Part shown: piece after piece, positions 8,465-18,230 of the stretch
Numbering within the stretch: the stretch's first letter is position 1
Layout: each line of letters starts with the position of its first letter
Assembly: GCA_900314635.1 (NCBI GenBank)
Contig: OMVY01000003.1
Coordinates: 186,001 to 250,000 of the forward strand
DNA: 64,000 nucleotides
Source: an uncultured Methanobrevibacter sp.
GTDB taxonomy: Archaea; Methanobacteriota; Methanobacteria; Methanobacteriales; Methanobacteriaceae
Reading direction: 5' to 3'
The notes under the pieces: generated by a model
Told to the model about the DNA's origin: nothing
What the model saw: the letters and a program-made list of their open reading frames with translations, nothing else
The model's database searches: none
Position numbers and translations under genes: made by a program

Positions 8465-11194
8465 ATGCTTAAGATATTTGAAGAACTTGGTTATAAAAAA
8501 CAGATTTGTAAAGAGTGCGGCCATGAGTTTTATGCGCAAGTGGACTGTGATACTTGCGGTGATGCTCCTTGTGACGAGTATGAATTCATTGGAAACCCTG
8601 CAACAGACAATCCTTATGACTTATATGAAATTCAGAAGACTTTCAGGGAATTTTTAGAAAGCGAGGGCCATGAGGCGATTCCTCGTTACCCTATCCTTGC
8701 TAAACGTTGGAGAGATGATGTGTTCCTGGTTGGAGCAAGCATATTCTGTTTCCAGCCTTGGGTGACCTCAGGAATGGTTGAACCTCCTGCAAACCCTCTT
8801 GAAGTAGAACAGCCTTCAATCCGTCTCAATGATGTAGACAATGTCGGAAGGACAGGAAGACACATGACCTGTTTTACAATGGGATCACATACAGTAATCA
8901 ACAAGCCAAATGAAATGATCTACTGGGAAGACGAGACAATCAGGCTTTGTCATGAATTCTTCAAGTCAATAGGAATCGATACAAAAGAGATCAGATTCAT
9001 CAAATCATGGTGGAGCGGTGGAGGAAATGAAGGTCCTTGCTATGAAGTATGCGTACGTGGTGTAGAACTTGCAACCCTTGTATTCATGCAATATAAAACC
9101 TTGGAAAACGGTGAAAGAGAGGAAATTCCTATCAAGGTTGTGGATACTGGATACGGACTTGAAAGAATCGCATGGATTTCTCAAGGAACTCCTACTGCAT
9201 ATGATGCATGTTTCGCTCCTGTAGTCAACAAGCTTAAGGAAATCACAAATGTTCAAGTAAATGAGGAAATTCTTGCCCGCAATGCTCAAATTGCAGGAAT
9301 GATGGATATTGAAGATGTTGGAGATATCAGAGAGCTCCGTCAGCAGGTAGCTGACAGCCTGGGCATCAGCCTTGATGAATATCTCTCTAATGCCGAGCCA
9401 ATGGAAGCCATTTACATCATTGCAGACCATACTCGATGTCTTGCATTCATGCTGGCAGATGGTATTATCCCATCCAATGTAAAAGAGGGCTACCTGGCAA
9501 GACTGGTGCTTAGAAGAACCATCAGATTCATGAAAGAGCTTGATATGAAGGAATCATTATCAGAGGTCATGGAGATTCAATTAGACTTCCTCACTAAATT
9601 CTATCCTGAAATTGCAGATGCTCAGGACCATATCATGAATATCATCAATCTTGAAGAGGAGCGCTATGCGAAAACCATCGAAAAAGGTAAGAAAACAGTT
9701 AAAAGAACCATTAAAAAACTTAAAAAAGAAGGAAAAACTGAAATGCCTTTGGAAACTTTGATAGACCTTTATGACGCACAGGGAATGCCTCCTGAAACTG
9801 TTGAAGAAATGGCAAGCGGAGATGCCGATTTCGAGGTGAATATTCCGGATAATTTCTTTACAATAGTTGCAGATATGCATGAAAGTGATGTCAAAGCTAA
9901 AAAAGAGACCTTTGAATTGGATTTGGATGAAACTGACTTGCTCTTCTATAAGGATTTCTATCAAAAGGAAGCTGATGCCAAGATTTTAGATGTTGTGGAA
10001 AAAGAGGACACAGTCAATATAATACTTGACCAGACAGTATTCTATCCTGAAGGTGGAGGTCAGCCTTCAGATGTCGGTATTATTTCAATCGATGGAAAAA
10101 TATATGAAATTGAATATGCAAGCAAGGTAAATAATATTGTCCTTCACCAGGTGGCTGTCAAAGAAGATGAGAAGGAGGAAGTCTTGAAGACTTTGAAGGC
10201 AGCTGTTGGAAAAATGACTCATATTGCAATCAATTGGAATAGAAGAATAACCCTTGCAAGGCATCACACAGGAACCCACATTGTAATTGCATCTGCTAGA
10301 AAGATATTAGGATCTCATATCTGGCAGGCAGGTTCCCAAAACGGACTCGAAAGGGCACGTATAGACTTATCCCATTATAAGCGCATTTCACAAGAGGAAA
10401 TTGATGAAATCGAGAAACTGGCTAATGAAATCGTAATGCAGAATATTGATTTGGATATTCAATGGCTCACTCGTGATGAAGCAGAGAAGGAATATGGATT
10501 CAAGCTCTACCAGGGAGGAGTTGTTCCAGGTTCCCAGATTAGAGTTGTCAAGATTCCGGGAATTGATGTGCAGGCTTGTGCCGGTACTCACCTTTCAAGA
10601 ACCGGTGAAGTGGGTCCTATCAAGATTAACAAGACTGAAAGGGTTCAAGATGGTGTTGAAAGAATAGATTTCTCAAGCGGACTTGCAGCTATTGATGCTA
10701 TTCAAGAGGACAATGTTATCTTAAGAGAAAGCGCGGATGTTTTCTCTGTAACCAATGACCAATTGCCTAAGACATGTGAAAGATTCTTCACCGAGTGGAA
10801 GGCTCAAAAGAATGAAATTGAAAAACTGCAAAAAGAAATAGCCGAACTCAAAGTATCCGGTTTATCTGATAATATCGTCGAAGTCAATGGTTTGAAGGTA
10901 TTGAAGGAGATTCTCTCTTCAGATATCAAGGAGCTTGTAAAGATAGCTACCGATTTCACCGACAATGGTGAGGCGGATGTTGTAATCATGGGTAATAATG
11001 ATGGTAAAATCGTTGTTACCGCTTCAAGCAATGCGATTGATGCAGGCTATAAGGCTGGAGACATTGTAAAAGTTGCGGCTCAAGTGCTCGGCGGTGGAGG
11101 CGGAGGCCGTCCAACTCTTGCTCAAGGAGCAGGTAAAAACGCTGAAGCAATGCCTGAAGCTTTGGAAAAAGCAGTTGTCATGTTAAAAGAATAA
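8465..11194 (+). CDS. alaS: Alanyl-tRNA synthetase
   Basis: Class II synthetase charging tRNA-Ala and hydrolysing mischarged Ser/Gly-tRNA-Ala. The 909 residues match the archaeal form. The N-terminus carries a cysteine cluster (ICKECGHEF ... DTCGDAPCDEYEF) typical of archaeal AlaRS, followed by the class II catalytic domain. The editing domain keeps its metal ligands: HHTGTH (about 600-605) and CAGTH (about 705-709). The C-terminal DHHA1 domain ends with the GGGGGGRPTLAQG loop. An in-frame TTG at 8456 is possible, but the conserved start MLKIFEELGYKKQ supports the ATG at 8465. Confidence 0.97.
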   Translation: MLKIFEELGYKKQICKECGHEFYAQVDCDTCGDAPCDEYEFIGNPATDNPYDLYEIQKTFREFLESEGHEAIPRYPILAKRWRDDVFLVGASIFCFQPWVTSGMVEPPANPLEVEQPSIRLNDVDNVGRTGRHMTCFTMGSHTVINKPNEMIYWEDETIRLCHEFFKSIGIDTKEIRFIKSWWSGGGNEGPCYEVCVRGVELATLVFMQYKTLENGEREEIPIKVVDTGYGLERIAWISQGTPTAYDACFAPVVNKLKEITNVQVNEEILARNAQIAGMMDIEDVGDIRELRQQVADSLGISLDEYLSNAEPMEAIYIIADHTRCLAFMLADGIIPSNVKEGYLARLVLRRTIRFMKELDMKESLSEVMEIQLDFLTKFYPEIADAQDHIMNIINLEEERYAKTIEKGKKTVKRTIKKLKKEGKTEMPLETLIDLYDAQGMPPETVEEMASGDADFEVNIPDNFFTIVADMHESDVKAKKETFELDLDETDLLFYKDFYQKEADAKILDVVEKEDTVNIILDQTVFYPEGGGQPSDVGIISIDGKIYEIEYASKVNNIVLHQVAVKEDEKEEVLKTLKAAVGKMTHIAINWNRRITLARHHTGTHIVIASARKILGSHIWQAGSQNGLERARIDLSHYKRISQEEIDEIEKLANEIVMQNIDLDIQWLTRDEAEKEYGFKLYQGGVVPGSQIRVVKIPGIDVQACAGTHLSRTGEVGPIKINKTERVQDGVERIDFSSGLAAIDAIQEDNVILRESADVFSVTNDQLPKTCERFFTEWKAQKNEIEKLQKEIAELKVSGLSDNIVEVNGLKVLKEILSSDIKELVKIATDFTDNGEADVVIMGNNDGKIVVTASSNAIDAGYKAGDIVKVAAQVLGGGGGGRPTLAQGAGKNAEAMPEALEKAVVMLKE

Positions 11195-11610
11195 TTTTTA
11201 TTCTTTTATTTTATTTTTTCAGACTTTTTTTAATTAGTTTTTATTAATTTATTTTATTTTTTTTAGACTTTTTTAAATCTATTTTTATATTTTTTCACAA
11301 AATTATTTTACCTTTCTCCAATCCAAAACATAATAATTATATATTATAGCAAATAAAAATAATCATGTTTAAGGTATTGATTTTTAATAAACTTCTATTT
11401 GTTAAAATTTAAGTTTATTTTTTGATTGGTGCCTTTAAATTGCGTTTTATTTAGTTTAAATTATTTTAATTATTTTATATTAGCTATTAATTCATTTAAT
11501 TGATTATTATCATAATTGATTATTTATTTTGGTAGTTAATTGTTTTAATAGTTAATTATAATTTAATAGATGAATTAAGGCTAAATATTTTTTATATTAG
11601 AGGTGTTTAT
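11195..11610 (+). other. AT-rich intergenic region with duplicated T-tracts
   Basis: No gene is supported. Directly after alaS the pattern TTATTTTTT(T)..AGACTTTTTT occurs twice (about 11205-11275), a duplicated oligo-T terminator. Further on there is only AT-rich sequence, including a likely promoter for the next gene. Confidence 0.5.
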
Positions 11611-12708
11611 TTGAAAACTACTGTAAGTGTAATTAAAGCGGACATTGGAAGTGTCTCTGGACACTGTGTATCTCACCCTGCATTACTTGAAAAATGTGAT
11701 GAGGTCTTAGGTGAAGCATTGGAAACTTCAATCTTGGAAGATTACTATATCACCCGCTGCGGTGATGATATCGACCTTATTATGACTCACAAAAACGGTG
11801 AGTTAAACGAAGAAGTTCACAAAACTGCATATGACGCATTCATGCAAGCTACTGAAATTGCAAGAGAATTAAAGTTATACGGTGCAGGTCAGGACTTATT
11901 ATCCGACACTTTCTCAGGAAACATCAAAGGTATGGGTCCTGGATGTGCTGAAATGGAATTTAAAGAAAGACCAAGTGACCCTGTAGTAGTATACTGCTGT
12001 GATAAGACAGAACCTGGTGCATTCAACCTGCCTATTTACAAAATCTTTGCAGATCCATTCAATACTGCAGGTCTTGTAATCGACCCTAAATTACACGAAG
12101 GATTCAAATTTGAAGTCTACGATGTAATTGACCATAAGAAGGTAATTTTAGACTGTCCTGAAGAAATGTACGACTTACTTGCATTAATCGGTTCCACCGG
12201 CAGATATGTAATTAAAAGAGTATTCAGAAAAGATGGTGAAATCGCAGCTGCTGTAAGTACTGAAAGATTAAACTTAATGGCTGGAGAATATGTTGGTAAA
12301 GACGACCCTGCAGCTATTGTAAGAGGACAATCTGGTTTCCCAGCTAATGGTGAGCTCGTAGAGCCATTTGCATTCCCACACATGGTAAGCGGATGGATGA
12401 GAGGTTCCCACAACGGTCCTTTAATGCCAACCAGTCAGGAAGAAGCAAACCCAATCAGATTCGATGGTCCTCCACGTGTCATTGGTTTAGGTTTCCAAAT
12501 TTCCGATGCTAAATTAGTAGGTCCTGTTGACTTATTCGACGACCCTGCATTTGATGAAACCAGAAGAACTGCTTCCAGAGTAGCTTCATACATCAGAAGA
12601 CACGGTCCTTTCGAACCACACAGATTACCTTCTGAGGAAATGGAATACACTTCATTACCTGGTGTAATGGAAAAATTAGAACCTAGATTTGTTGACATGG
12701 ATGACTAA
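11611..12708 (+). CDS. fbp: Bifunctional fructose-1,6-bisphosphate aldolase/phosphatase
   Basis: Archaeal gluconeogenic enzyme that condenses DHAP and GAP to FBP and dephosphorylates it to fructose-6-phosphate in one active site, making gluconeogenesis unidirectional. The 365 residues show the family N-terminus TVSVIKADIGSVSGHCVSHP with the metal-binding Asp and His. Conserved blocks further along include GMGPGCAEMEF, EPFAFPHMVSGWMRGSHNGPLMP and RFDGPPRVIGLGFQ. The start is TTG at 11611, preceded by GAGGTG. It appears monocistronic. Confidence 0.96.
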   Translation: MKTTVSVIKADIGSVSGHCVSHPALLEKCDEVLGEALETSILEDYYITRCGDDIDLIMTHKNGELNEEVHKTAYDAFMQATEIARELKLYGAGQDLLSDTFSGNIKGMGPGCAEMEFKERPSDPVVVYCCDKTEPGAFNLPIYKIFADPFNTAGLVIDPKLHEGFKFEVYDVIDHKKVILDCPEEMYDLLALIGSTGRYVIKRVFRKDGEIAAAVSTERLNLMAGEYVGKDDPAAIVRGQSGFPANGELVEPFAFPHMVSGWMRGSHNGPLMPTSQEEANPIRFDGPPRVIGLGFQISDAKLVGPVDLFDDPAFDETRRTASRVASYIRRHGPFEPHRLPSEEMEYTSLPGVMEKLEPRFVDMDD

Positions 12709-12867
12709 ATCGTCTGTGTGATTTGGTTTTTAATTGGAAAATAATTATTTATTTTCTATTTTTTTCTTTTTTTATTTTAGACTTTTTTTAGTTAGTTTTT
12801 TGCTTTTTTTTAGTTAGGTTTTTGTTTTTTAGATTATTTTTGTTGATTTTGGTTTGGAGAGGGGATT

Positions 12868-13617
12868 ATGAAAATTGTTATTCTTTATGGAAGTCCTAGA
12901 AAAGGGGACACTTATGAAATCGTGGATAAGGTAAAATCGGAATTAAATGATCTTTCAAGTGTTAGTCTGGAAATTGATGAGGTTTTTCTAACTGATTATG
13001 ACTATGGCTTCTGCAAGGGATGCTATAACTGCTTTGAGTTTGGCGAGGATAAATGTCCTCACTACAATCAGATAAATCCGATTATTGACAAGATCAAAGC
13101 ATGTGATGGTTTGATTGTCACAAGCCCTGTTTATGTTCTTCATGTGACTGCAATGCTTAAAAACTTCTTTGACCATATGGCTTATTTTTATCACAGGCCT
13201 TATTTCTTCACTAAAAAGGCATTGGCGGTCTCATCAACAGGAGGTGCTGGAGTAAAAGGTGTCCTATCCTACATGGAGGAAGATCTGGAGAATATGGGCT
13301 TCAACAAGGTTTACAAAATTGGCCTTACAAATGCCCGCCGAGATGATGAAAAACTGGAAAAGGAGATTAAAAAGGTATCCAAGAAATTTTATGATGATGT
13401 AGCTAATGGAAAAACATATTCTCCAAGTTTTAAAAGATTAACCATGTTCAATGTCTGGAGGGCTATGAATAGTAAGTCCACAGCTTTAAAAGCAGATTAT
13501 GAATATTGGGAAAGCACAGGACTGAAATATCATGAATTTTCTCCAACTATCAAGCTGCCTTTAATAAAAAAAGCTTATGCGAAATTATTGCATTCGATTT
13601 TATCAAGGGTTTTTTAA
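12868..13617 (+). CDS. Flavodoxin-like NAD(P)H-dependent FMN reductase family protein
   Basis: Cytosolic flavoprotein of the NADPH-dependent FMN reductase / iron-sulfur flavoprotein superfamily. The 249 residues start with the phosphate-binding loop YGSPRKGDTY (about 6-15) after a hydrophobic strand. A four-cysteine-like stretch CKGCYNCFEFGEDKCPHYNQ (about 49-68) matches the compact cysteine motif of archaeal iron-sulfur flavoproteins. The block TSPVYVLHVTAMLKNFFD is the typical second flavin-contacting segment. It stands alone. Electron transfer or oxygen detoxification are plausible roles; the partner is unknown. Confidence 0.8.
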   Translation: MKIVILYGSPRKGDTYEIVDKVKSELNDLSSVSLEIDEVFLTDYDYGFCKGCYNCFEFGEDKCPHYNQINPIIDKIKACDGLIVTSPVYVLHVTAMLKNFFDHMAYFYHRPYFFTKKALAVSSTGGAGVKGVLSYMEEDLENMGFNKVYKIGLTNARRDDEKLEKEIKKVSKKFYDDVANGKTYSPSFKRLTMFNVWRAMNSKSTALKADYEYWESTGLKYHEFSPTIKLPLIKKAYAKLLHSILSRVF

Positions 13618-13724
13618 AAATAGGATTTTTTTATAAAATATTTTGGACAAGTTATATTGATTTTAACTATGTTTATTATAGGGTTTACTAATATAACTTA
13701 CCATTTAATTTACTGTGTTTTTGT

Positions 13725-13973
13725 TTATATCAATCCATGAATCATTCTCAAGGCATCGAGTAATCCATGGCTATATTCAATGCAACCAAAAGCTGTTCGT
13801 GTGTCTTCTTTTTCAAGATAATACTTTGAATCATTCCAATAATCGACTGCTCTGTCATAGACTTCCTTTTCTTTTCCTTCAAAGCTGATATCTGATACCT
13901 GATTCAGGTTTCTCTCTAGTTTAGCTATGTCGACAGCTATTTTATCCTTGCTTAGAAGTGCTTTATCATCCAT
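13725..13973 (-). CDS. DUF357 family protein
   Basis: Small (82 residues) all-alpha archaeal protein of unknown function. The run YWNDSKYYLEKEDTRTAFGCIEYSHGLLDALRMIHGL is characteristic of DUF357. The frame extends to 13988, but GGAGGA just upstream makes the ATG at 13973 (MDDKALLSK) the better start. It lies divergent from the flavodoxin-like gene and tail-to-head with the phospholipid synthase on the same strand; a functional link is not evident. Confidence 0.8.
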   Translation of the reverse strand: MDDKALLSKDKIAVDIAKLERNLNQVSDISFEGKEKEVYDRAVDYWNDSKYYLEKEDTRTAFGCIEYSHGLLDALRMIHGLI

Positions 13974-14085
13974 ATAAATCCTCCTCATTAGCAGTATTCT
14001 AATCGACCTGGCTTGCTTTAAAATAGCGGCATCCTTGGGATTATTAAAAAATAATAGAAGAATATTTTAAAAAATATTCTTTTAT

Positions 14086-14706
14086 TCATTGTTTGTTTAG
14101 TCTTTTTTGCTGCGGAGTCACAGGTCCTCCGGTGTCATCTTTCAATGCTTTCCACACATGATGAATTCTCTGGCCTACAGTGAAATAGGATAGGATTACA
14201 AGAGCATATATGAAATAAGTAAAAATGATGTTTGAATTTGCAAAAGCAGCTATTGCAGCACCTGCCATTAAAATTATCATTCTAACTGCGCGTTCAGCTA
14301 TTCCAATATTGCAGTCCACCCCTTGGGATTCTGCTCTGGCTCTAACATAACTGACTGTAATTGCAGAGTGAATAGCTAAAACTCCGACCAGCCAACTGCA
14401 ATATCCTCCGAATATTATTCCAATAAATATGATTGCATCAGCGAACCTGTCCATTGTGGAGTCAAGAAATGCGCCGAATTTGCTTGCTCTGTTGTGATAT
14501 CTGGCGACAGCACCATCGACGACATCTAAAAATCCGCTGAGCAGGATGAACAATGCCCCGAGAAGGAGCTGATGCTGTGCAAAGAAATATGCGGAAGCAA
14601 GTGCTAAAAAGGGTGAAATCACGGTCACAATATTTGGGTTGATATTCAAGCGTTTAGCTAGTGGTTCTAAAATTCTTGTAAGTAATGGTCTTAAATTATC
14701 AAGCAT
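14086..14706 (-). CDS. CDP-alcohol phosphatidyltransferase (archaetidylinositol-phosphate synthase type)
   Basis: Membrane enzyme of archaeal polar lipid synthesis that transfers the archaetidyl group of CDP-archaeol to an alcohol phosphate, most likely inositol-1-phosphate. The 206-residue protein holds the family signature D-x2-DG-x2-AR-x8-G-x3-D-x3-D within DVVDGAVARYHNRASKFGAF and LDSTMDRFAD. It has about five or six hydrophobic helices. The N-terminus (LRPLLTRILEPLAKRLNINPNIVTVIS) resembles archaetidylinositol-phosphate synthases more than the serine enzymes; the substrate is inferred from that resemblance. Confidence 0.85.
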   Translation of the reverse strand: MLDNLRPLLTRILEPLAKRLNINPNIVTVISPFLALASAYFFAQHQLLLGALFILLSGFLDVVDGAVARYHNRASKFGAFLDSTMDRFADAIIFIGIIFGGYCSWLVGVLAIHSAITVSYVRARAESQGVDCNIGIAERAVRMIILMAGAAIAAFANSNIIFTYFIYALVILSYFTVGQRIHHVWKALKDDTGGPVTPQQKRLNKQ

Positions 14707-14855
14707 AATTTTAATTATATTGATTTACTAATATATACTTTAGTTTATATTAATTTTAAAATCATTTGATTTTTAATTTCTCTAAATTTAGTTCATATTA
14801 ATTTTAAAATCATATTTGATTTTTAATTTCTCATTAAATGGAATTCGGTGTTTTT

Positions 14856-15737
14856 ATGAAAATATTTAAAATGAATCCAGTTCATCCGGATAAGAAGCTT
14901 ATCGACAAGGCTATTGATATAATGGCTGATGGTGGGGTTATTTTATATCCTACTGATACTGTTTATGGACTGGGAGCTAATATTTTCAATAATGAGGCTG
15001 TCAAGAGAATTTATGAAATTAAACAACGTGAACCCTCAAAACCCTTATCTATTTTAGTTTCAAATGTTGAAAGCATTCCTTTAGTTGCTCAAACAAGCAT
15101 GAAACAAATGGATATTATTAATAACTGGCTTCCAGGGCCTTATACATTCATTCTTCCCAAGAAAAGCATAGTCTCCTCTTTTGTAAGTGCAAATGCCAAG
15201 GTGGGTGTCAGGGTTCCGGATTATGAGATTGCAACAGGACTTGCATCAATATTTCCAATAATAACAACCAGTGCCAATGTTGCAGATGAAGAAACCCTAT
15301 CCAATCCCCAGGATATCTTAAAGCAGATAGGAGATGATGTGGATCTGGTTATTGATGTCGGGCAATTGGACAACCTTGAACCTTCTACAATCATTGACTT
15401 GTCAATGCCTAATCCATATCTTGTGAGAAGAGGTTTGATAGCGGACAAGATAAGCGATTTGAAAGAGAGCGGTGATGAGATTGATTTTGAAATCATTAAG
15501 GATATCACTGGGATAAAGGACTTGCTGAATCTCATAGAAAGCCTGCTGCTTAAGGGAAACAATACTTTGATTGAAATTCTTGAAAAACTGGGTATTAGAG
15601 ACATATTGGAGAAAATATTTGGGATTAGTCTTGAAGATATAAGTTTCAAAGAATTTAAAGAGATATTGGGTGGATTGAATCTTTCTGAAATTACAAATCT
15701 TATGGATGCTTTGAAAATCAAAGAAAAAGAGAAATAG
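14856..15737 (+). CDS. Sua5/YrdC threonylcarbamoyl-AMP synthase with C-terminal extension
   Basis: Makes threonylcarbamoyl-AMP from threonine, bicarbonate and ATP, the first step of the universal t6A37 tRNA modification. The YrdC fold spans about residues 5-205: GGVILYPTDTVYGLGANIFN, KPLSILV, VGVRVPDY, ITTSANVADEETLSNP and PSTIIDLS, then LVRRGLI. The remaining roughly 85 residues are not the usual Sua5 domain; they are Leu/Ile-rich repeated helices (LLNLIESLL, LIEILEKLGI, ILEKIFGI). GGTG upstream supports the ATG at 14856 over the in-frame ATG at 14838. Confidence 0.9.
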   Translation: MKIFKMNPVHPDKKLIDKAIDIMADGGVILYPTDTVYGLGANIFNNEAVKRIYEIKQREPSKPLSILVSNVESIPLVAQTSMKQMDIINNWLPGPYTFILPKKSIVSSFVSANAKVGVRVPDYEIATGLASIFPIITTSANVADEETLSNPQDILKQIGDDVDLVIDVGQLDNLEPSTIIDLSMPNPYLVRRGLIADKISDLKESGDEIDFEIIKDITGIKDLLNLIESLLLKGNNTLIEILEKLGIRDILEKIFGISLEDISFKEFKEILGGLNLSEITNLMDALKIKEKEK

Positions 15738-15878
15738 ATTTTTTTTATTTTGGTGAAAATGTTCAGGTGCCTTAAGTGGAATTATATCACATCTTATTTG
15801 ATGGAAAAATTATTTTAATAAAACTGTATAATACTTTAAAATATGATAAGAATCAAAATTATGTTTGAGTGATGGAAA

Positions 15879-16580
15879 ATGAAAATTTTATCTAAAATGG
15901 GCAATCAAGAGAAAATAATCACTAATTCTCCTTTAGATGATTTATTGCAGGGGGGAATTGATAAAAAGAGTGTGACTCAGATTTATGGTCCTCCAGGTTC
16001 TGGCAAAACCAATATTTCCCTTAATGTAACAGTTAATCTGGCTAGAGCAGGCAAGAAAGTTATTTATATTGATACTGAAGGTGGAATATCAATTGACAGA
16101 ATCAAACAGCTGGCAGGGGATGATTTTGATACTGTCGCAAGTAATATAATCGTTTTTGAGCCAAATGACTTTGAAGAACAGGATGATGATTTGAAATTAA
16201 TTGAAACATGGGTGTCATCAAATCATGAGAATCTGGAATTGATCGTGCTTGATTCTGCAGTGGCATTGTTCCGTATTGAAGAGAGCAAGGGCAAATCAAG
16301 TGTTCTGGGGAAAGAGATGAATCTTCTGGCCTCACTTGCAAGAACTTATGACCTTGCGGTTTTAGTAACAAATCAGATTTATGCGTCATTTGATGAAGGC
16401 AGTGATGAAAATGCTCCTGTTGGGGGAACCATTCTGCAATATTGGTCCAAGACAATAGTTGAGCTTAAGCGTGAAGATGACTCCCCTAAAAGAATAGCTA
16501 TTTTAAAAAGGCACAGGTCTATAGAAGAAGATGTGGCTGTTCGCTTTAAAATCACCAATAGAGGCATTGAAAAAGCTTAA
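15879..16580 (+). CDS. radB: DNA repair and recombination protein RadB
   Basis: Euryarchaeal RecA/RadA paralogue lacking the N-terminal HhH domain; it assists RadA in homologous recombination. In 233 residues the ATPase core shows Walker A GPPGSGKT (about 37-44), then YIDTEGG, and the Walker B strand LELIVLDSAVALFR. The QIYASFDEG and VGGTILQYWSKTIVEL segments are typical of the RadA/RadB core. ATG at 15879 follows GAGTGATGG; the in-frame ATG at 15897 is an alternative. It stands next to the Sua5 gene on the same strand but with a gap of 141 bases. Confidence 0.92.
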   Translation: MKILSKMGNQEKIITNSPLDDLLQGGIDKKSVTQIYGPPGSGKTNISLNVTVNLARAGKKVIYIDTEGGISIDRIKQLAGDDFDTVASNIIVFEPNDFEEQDDDLKLIETWVSSNHENLELIVLDSAVALFRIEESKGKSSVLGKEMNLLASLARTYDLAVLVTNQIYASFDEGSDENAPVGGTILQYWSKTIVELKREDDSPKRIAILKRHRSIEEDVAVRFKITNRGIEKA

Positions 16581-16862
16581 ATTTTTCAATTCGTATTTAA
16601 TTTTTTAAAGATGATAAGTTTCCTTTCTATTTGCTTTCAATTCATAATTTAAATTTCAAATTTTTGATTTTTTCATTATTTTCATTTTTTATTATTTTTC
16701 TTAATAGTTTTATTATTTATTTCAGCATTTAATAAGCATTTTAATCTTTTTACAATAATTTTATATGTAATGTTTGATAAATAGATAATAGATGAATCTT
16801 TGACTATATTATAGTTATTTTATTCTCATTATTCAACTAATTTTTATTATTAATGTGATAGT

Positions 16863-17999
16863 ATGATCCAAGGAAAAAAATATGCAAAGGCTAAAAAAGT
16901 GGTTCCTGATGGGTATGAATCCGTCAACGCTTTTTTCGAGTCTGTTTTTGAAGATAAAGAAATGATTTGGATGGGTCAGAATACTAATGAACTGCATTTT
17001 GGATATAATGAAGATGTACACAAGGCAATGATCGATTGCATTTTAAGTGATGAATATAACATGTACCCACCACCAGAAGGTTTTACTGAACTTCAATCCC
17101 TGATTCTTAAAGATCTGGATTTGGAGGATATGGATATTTTCGTAAATGCAGGAGCTACCGAGGCGATTTATCTGGCATTTAATGCCATCTTGTCCCCTGA
17201 AGATAATGTGATAACTCCTGATCCTGGTTATCTGATTTTGGATAATTTCGCAAGCAGATTTGCTGGCGAGATTCGTTCAGTTCCAATTTACAGCGAGGAA
17301 AATCAGTATAAGTTAACTCCAAAGCTTGTTAGGGAAAACATGGATGAAAATACCAAGGTGATTCTTTTAATTGATCCGTTAAATCCATTGGGAAGTTAAT
17401 TTGCAGAGATTGCAAAGGAGAATGATATAATTTTAATGCATGACATAACCTATAAGGACTTTGCTCAGGAACACTTCCTTGCTGCAAAATATGCTCCTGA
17501 AAATACTGTTTCAGCATTCAGTTTCTCCAAAATCTTTGGAATGGCAGGTCTTCGTCTTGGAGCGGTAGTATCAACTCCTGAAAATATTGATGCAATCCGC
17601 AATGTAATCATAAATGACGTAGGTACAAACATGATTGCTCAATGCGGTGCAATTGCAGCCCTCAAATCAAAACCTGATTGGATTGACAGGGTAAAACAGA
17701 CAACTTTGGACAATCAGAAGATCATCAAGGAATGTGTTGATGAAATAGATGGTGTTTTCCTGCCTGTTTATCCATCCAGTGCAAACATGATGGCTATTGA
17801 CTTATCCGGTGCCGGAATCGACCCTGAAGACATGTCCACTTATCTGATTGAGAAGAAAGTCTTTACAAGACAAGGTTCATATACCAGCAAGAGATTTGGT
17901 GACAGATATTTGAGAGTCAGTTTCTCCATTGCCCCTGAAAAGGTCAAGGTATTTGCAAGGGAATTCAAATTAGCTGTTGAAGCCTTAAGAACCAAATAA
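16863..17999 (+). pseudogene. Aminotransferase class I/II, interrupted by an in-frame TAA
   Basis: A fold-type I PLP aminotransferase of about 378 codons is broken by TAA at 17397-17399. Both halves are in the same frame: upstream ends ..LLIDPLNPLGS, and downstream continues FAEIAKENDIILMHDITYKDF and FSFSKIFGMAGLRLG, which carries the PLP lysine. Homologues normally have several residues (a short helix start) between NPLGS and FAEIA, so a small internal deletion may accompany the stop. The start has GTGAT upstream. Readthrough is unlikely with TAA, and the first half alone lacks the PLP lysine, so the gene is probably inactive unless the base is an error. Confidence 0.8.
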
Positions 18000-18021
18000 T
18001 AAATAGCATTTTTTGCTATTT

Positions 18022-18136
18022 TTTCTTTTTTTTTATTTTAAAACTTTTTTCACAGGTTTTTTCTTTTTTTATTTTAAAACTTTTTTCACAGGTTTTTTTC
18101 TTTTTTTATTTTAAAACTTTTTTCACAGGTTTTTTT
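18022..18136 (+). repeat. 36-37 bp tandem repeat, three copies
   Basis: The unit, with core TTTTAAAACTTTTTTCACAGG followed by T-runs, recurs with its CACAGG at 18051, 18087 and 18124. Each unit carries two oligo-T tracts. It follows the broken aminotransferase and a small hairpin at its stop (AAATAGCA/TGCTATTT), so it looks like a multiplied terminator. Confidence 0.9.
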
Positions 18137-18230
18137 GAATCTTTTTACTGTTTTTTAAATTTAATTATTTTCAACATATTTTTATAATGGTTTTAATAAA
18201 TTATTTTTAATAATTATTGGAGGGAGTATT

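Noticed and set aside
17397-17399. Recoding of the stop in the aminotransferase as a special amino acid
   Set aside because: The codon is TAA. Known recoding in methanogens uses TAG (pyrrolysine) or TGA (selenocysteine), and no insertion element is apparent.
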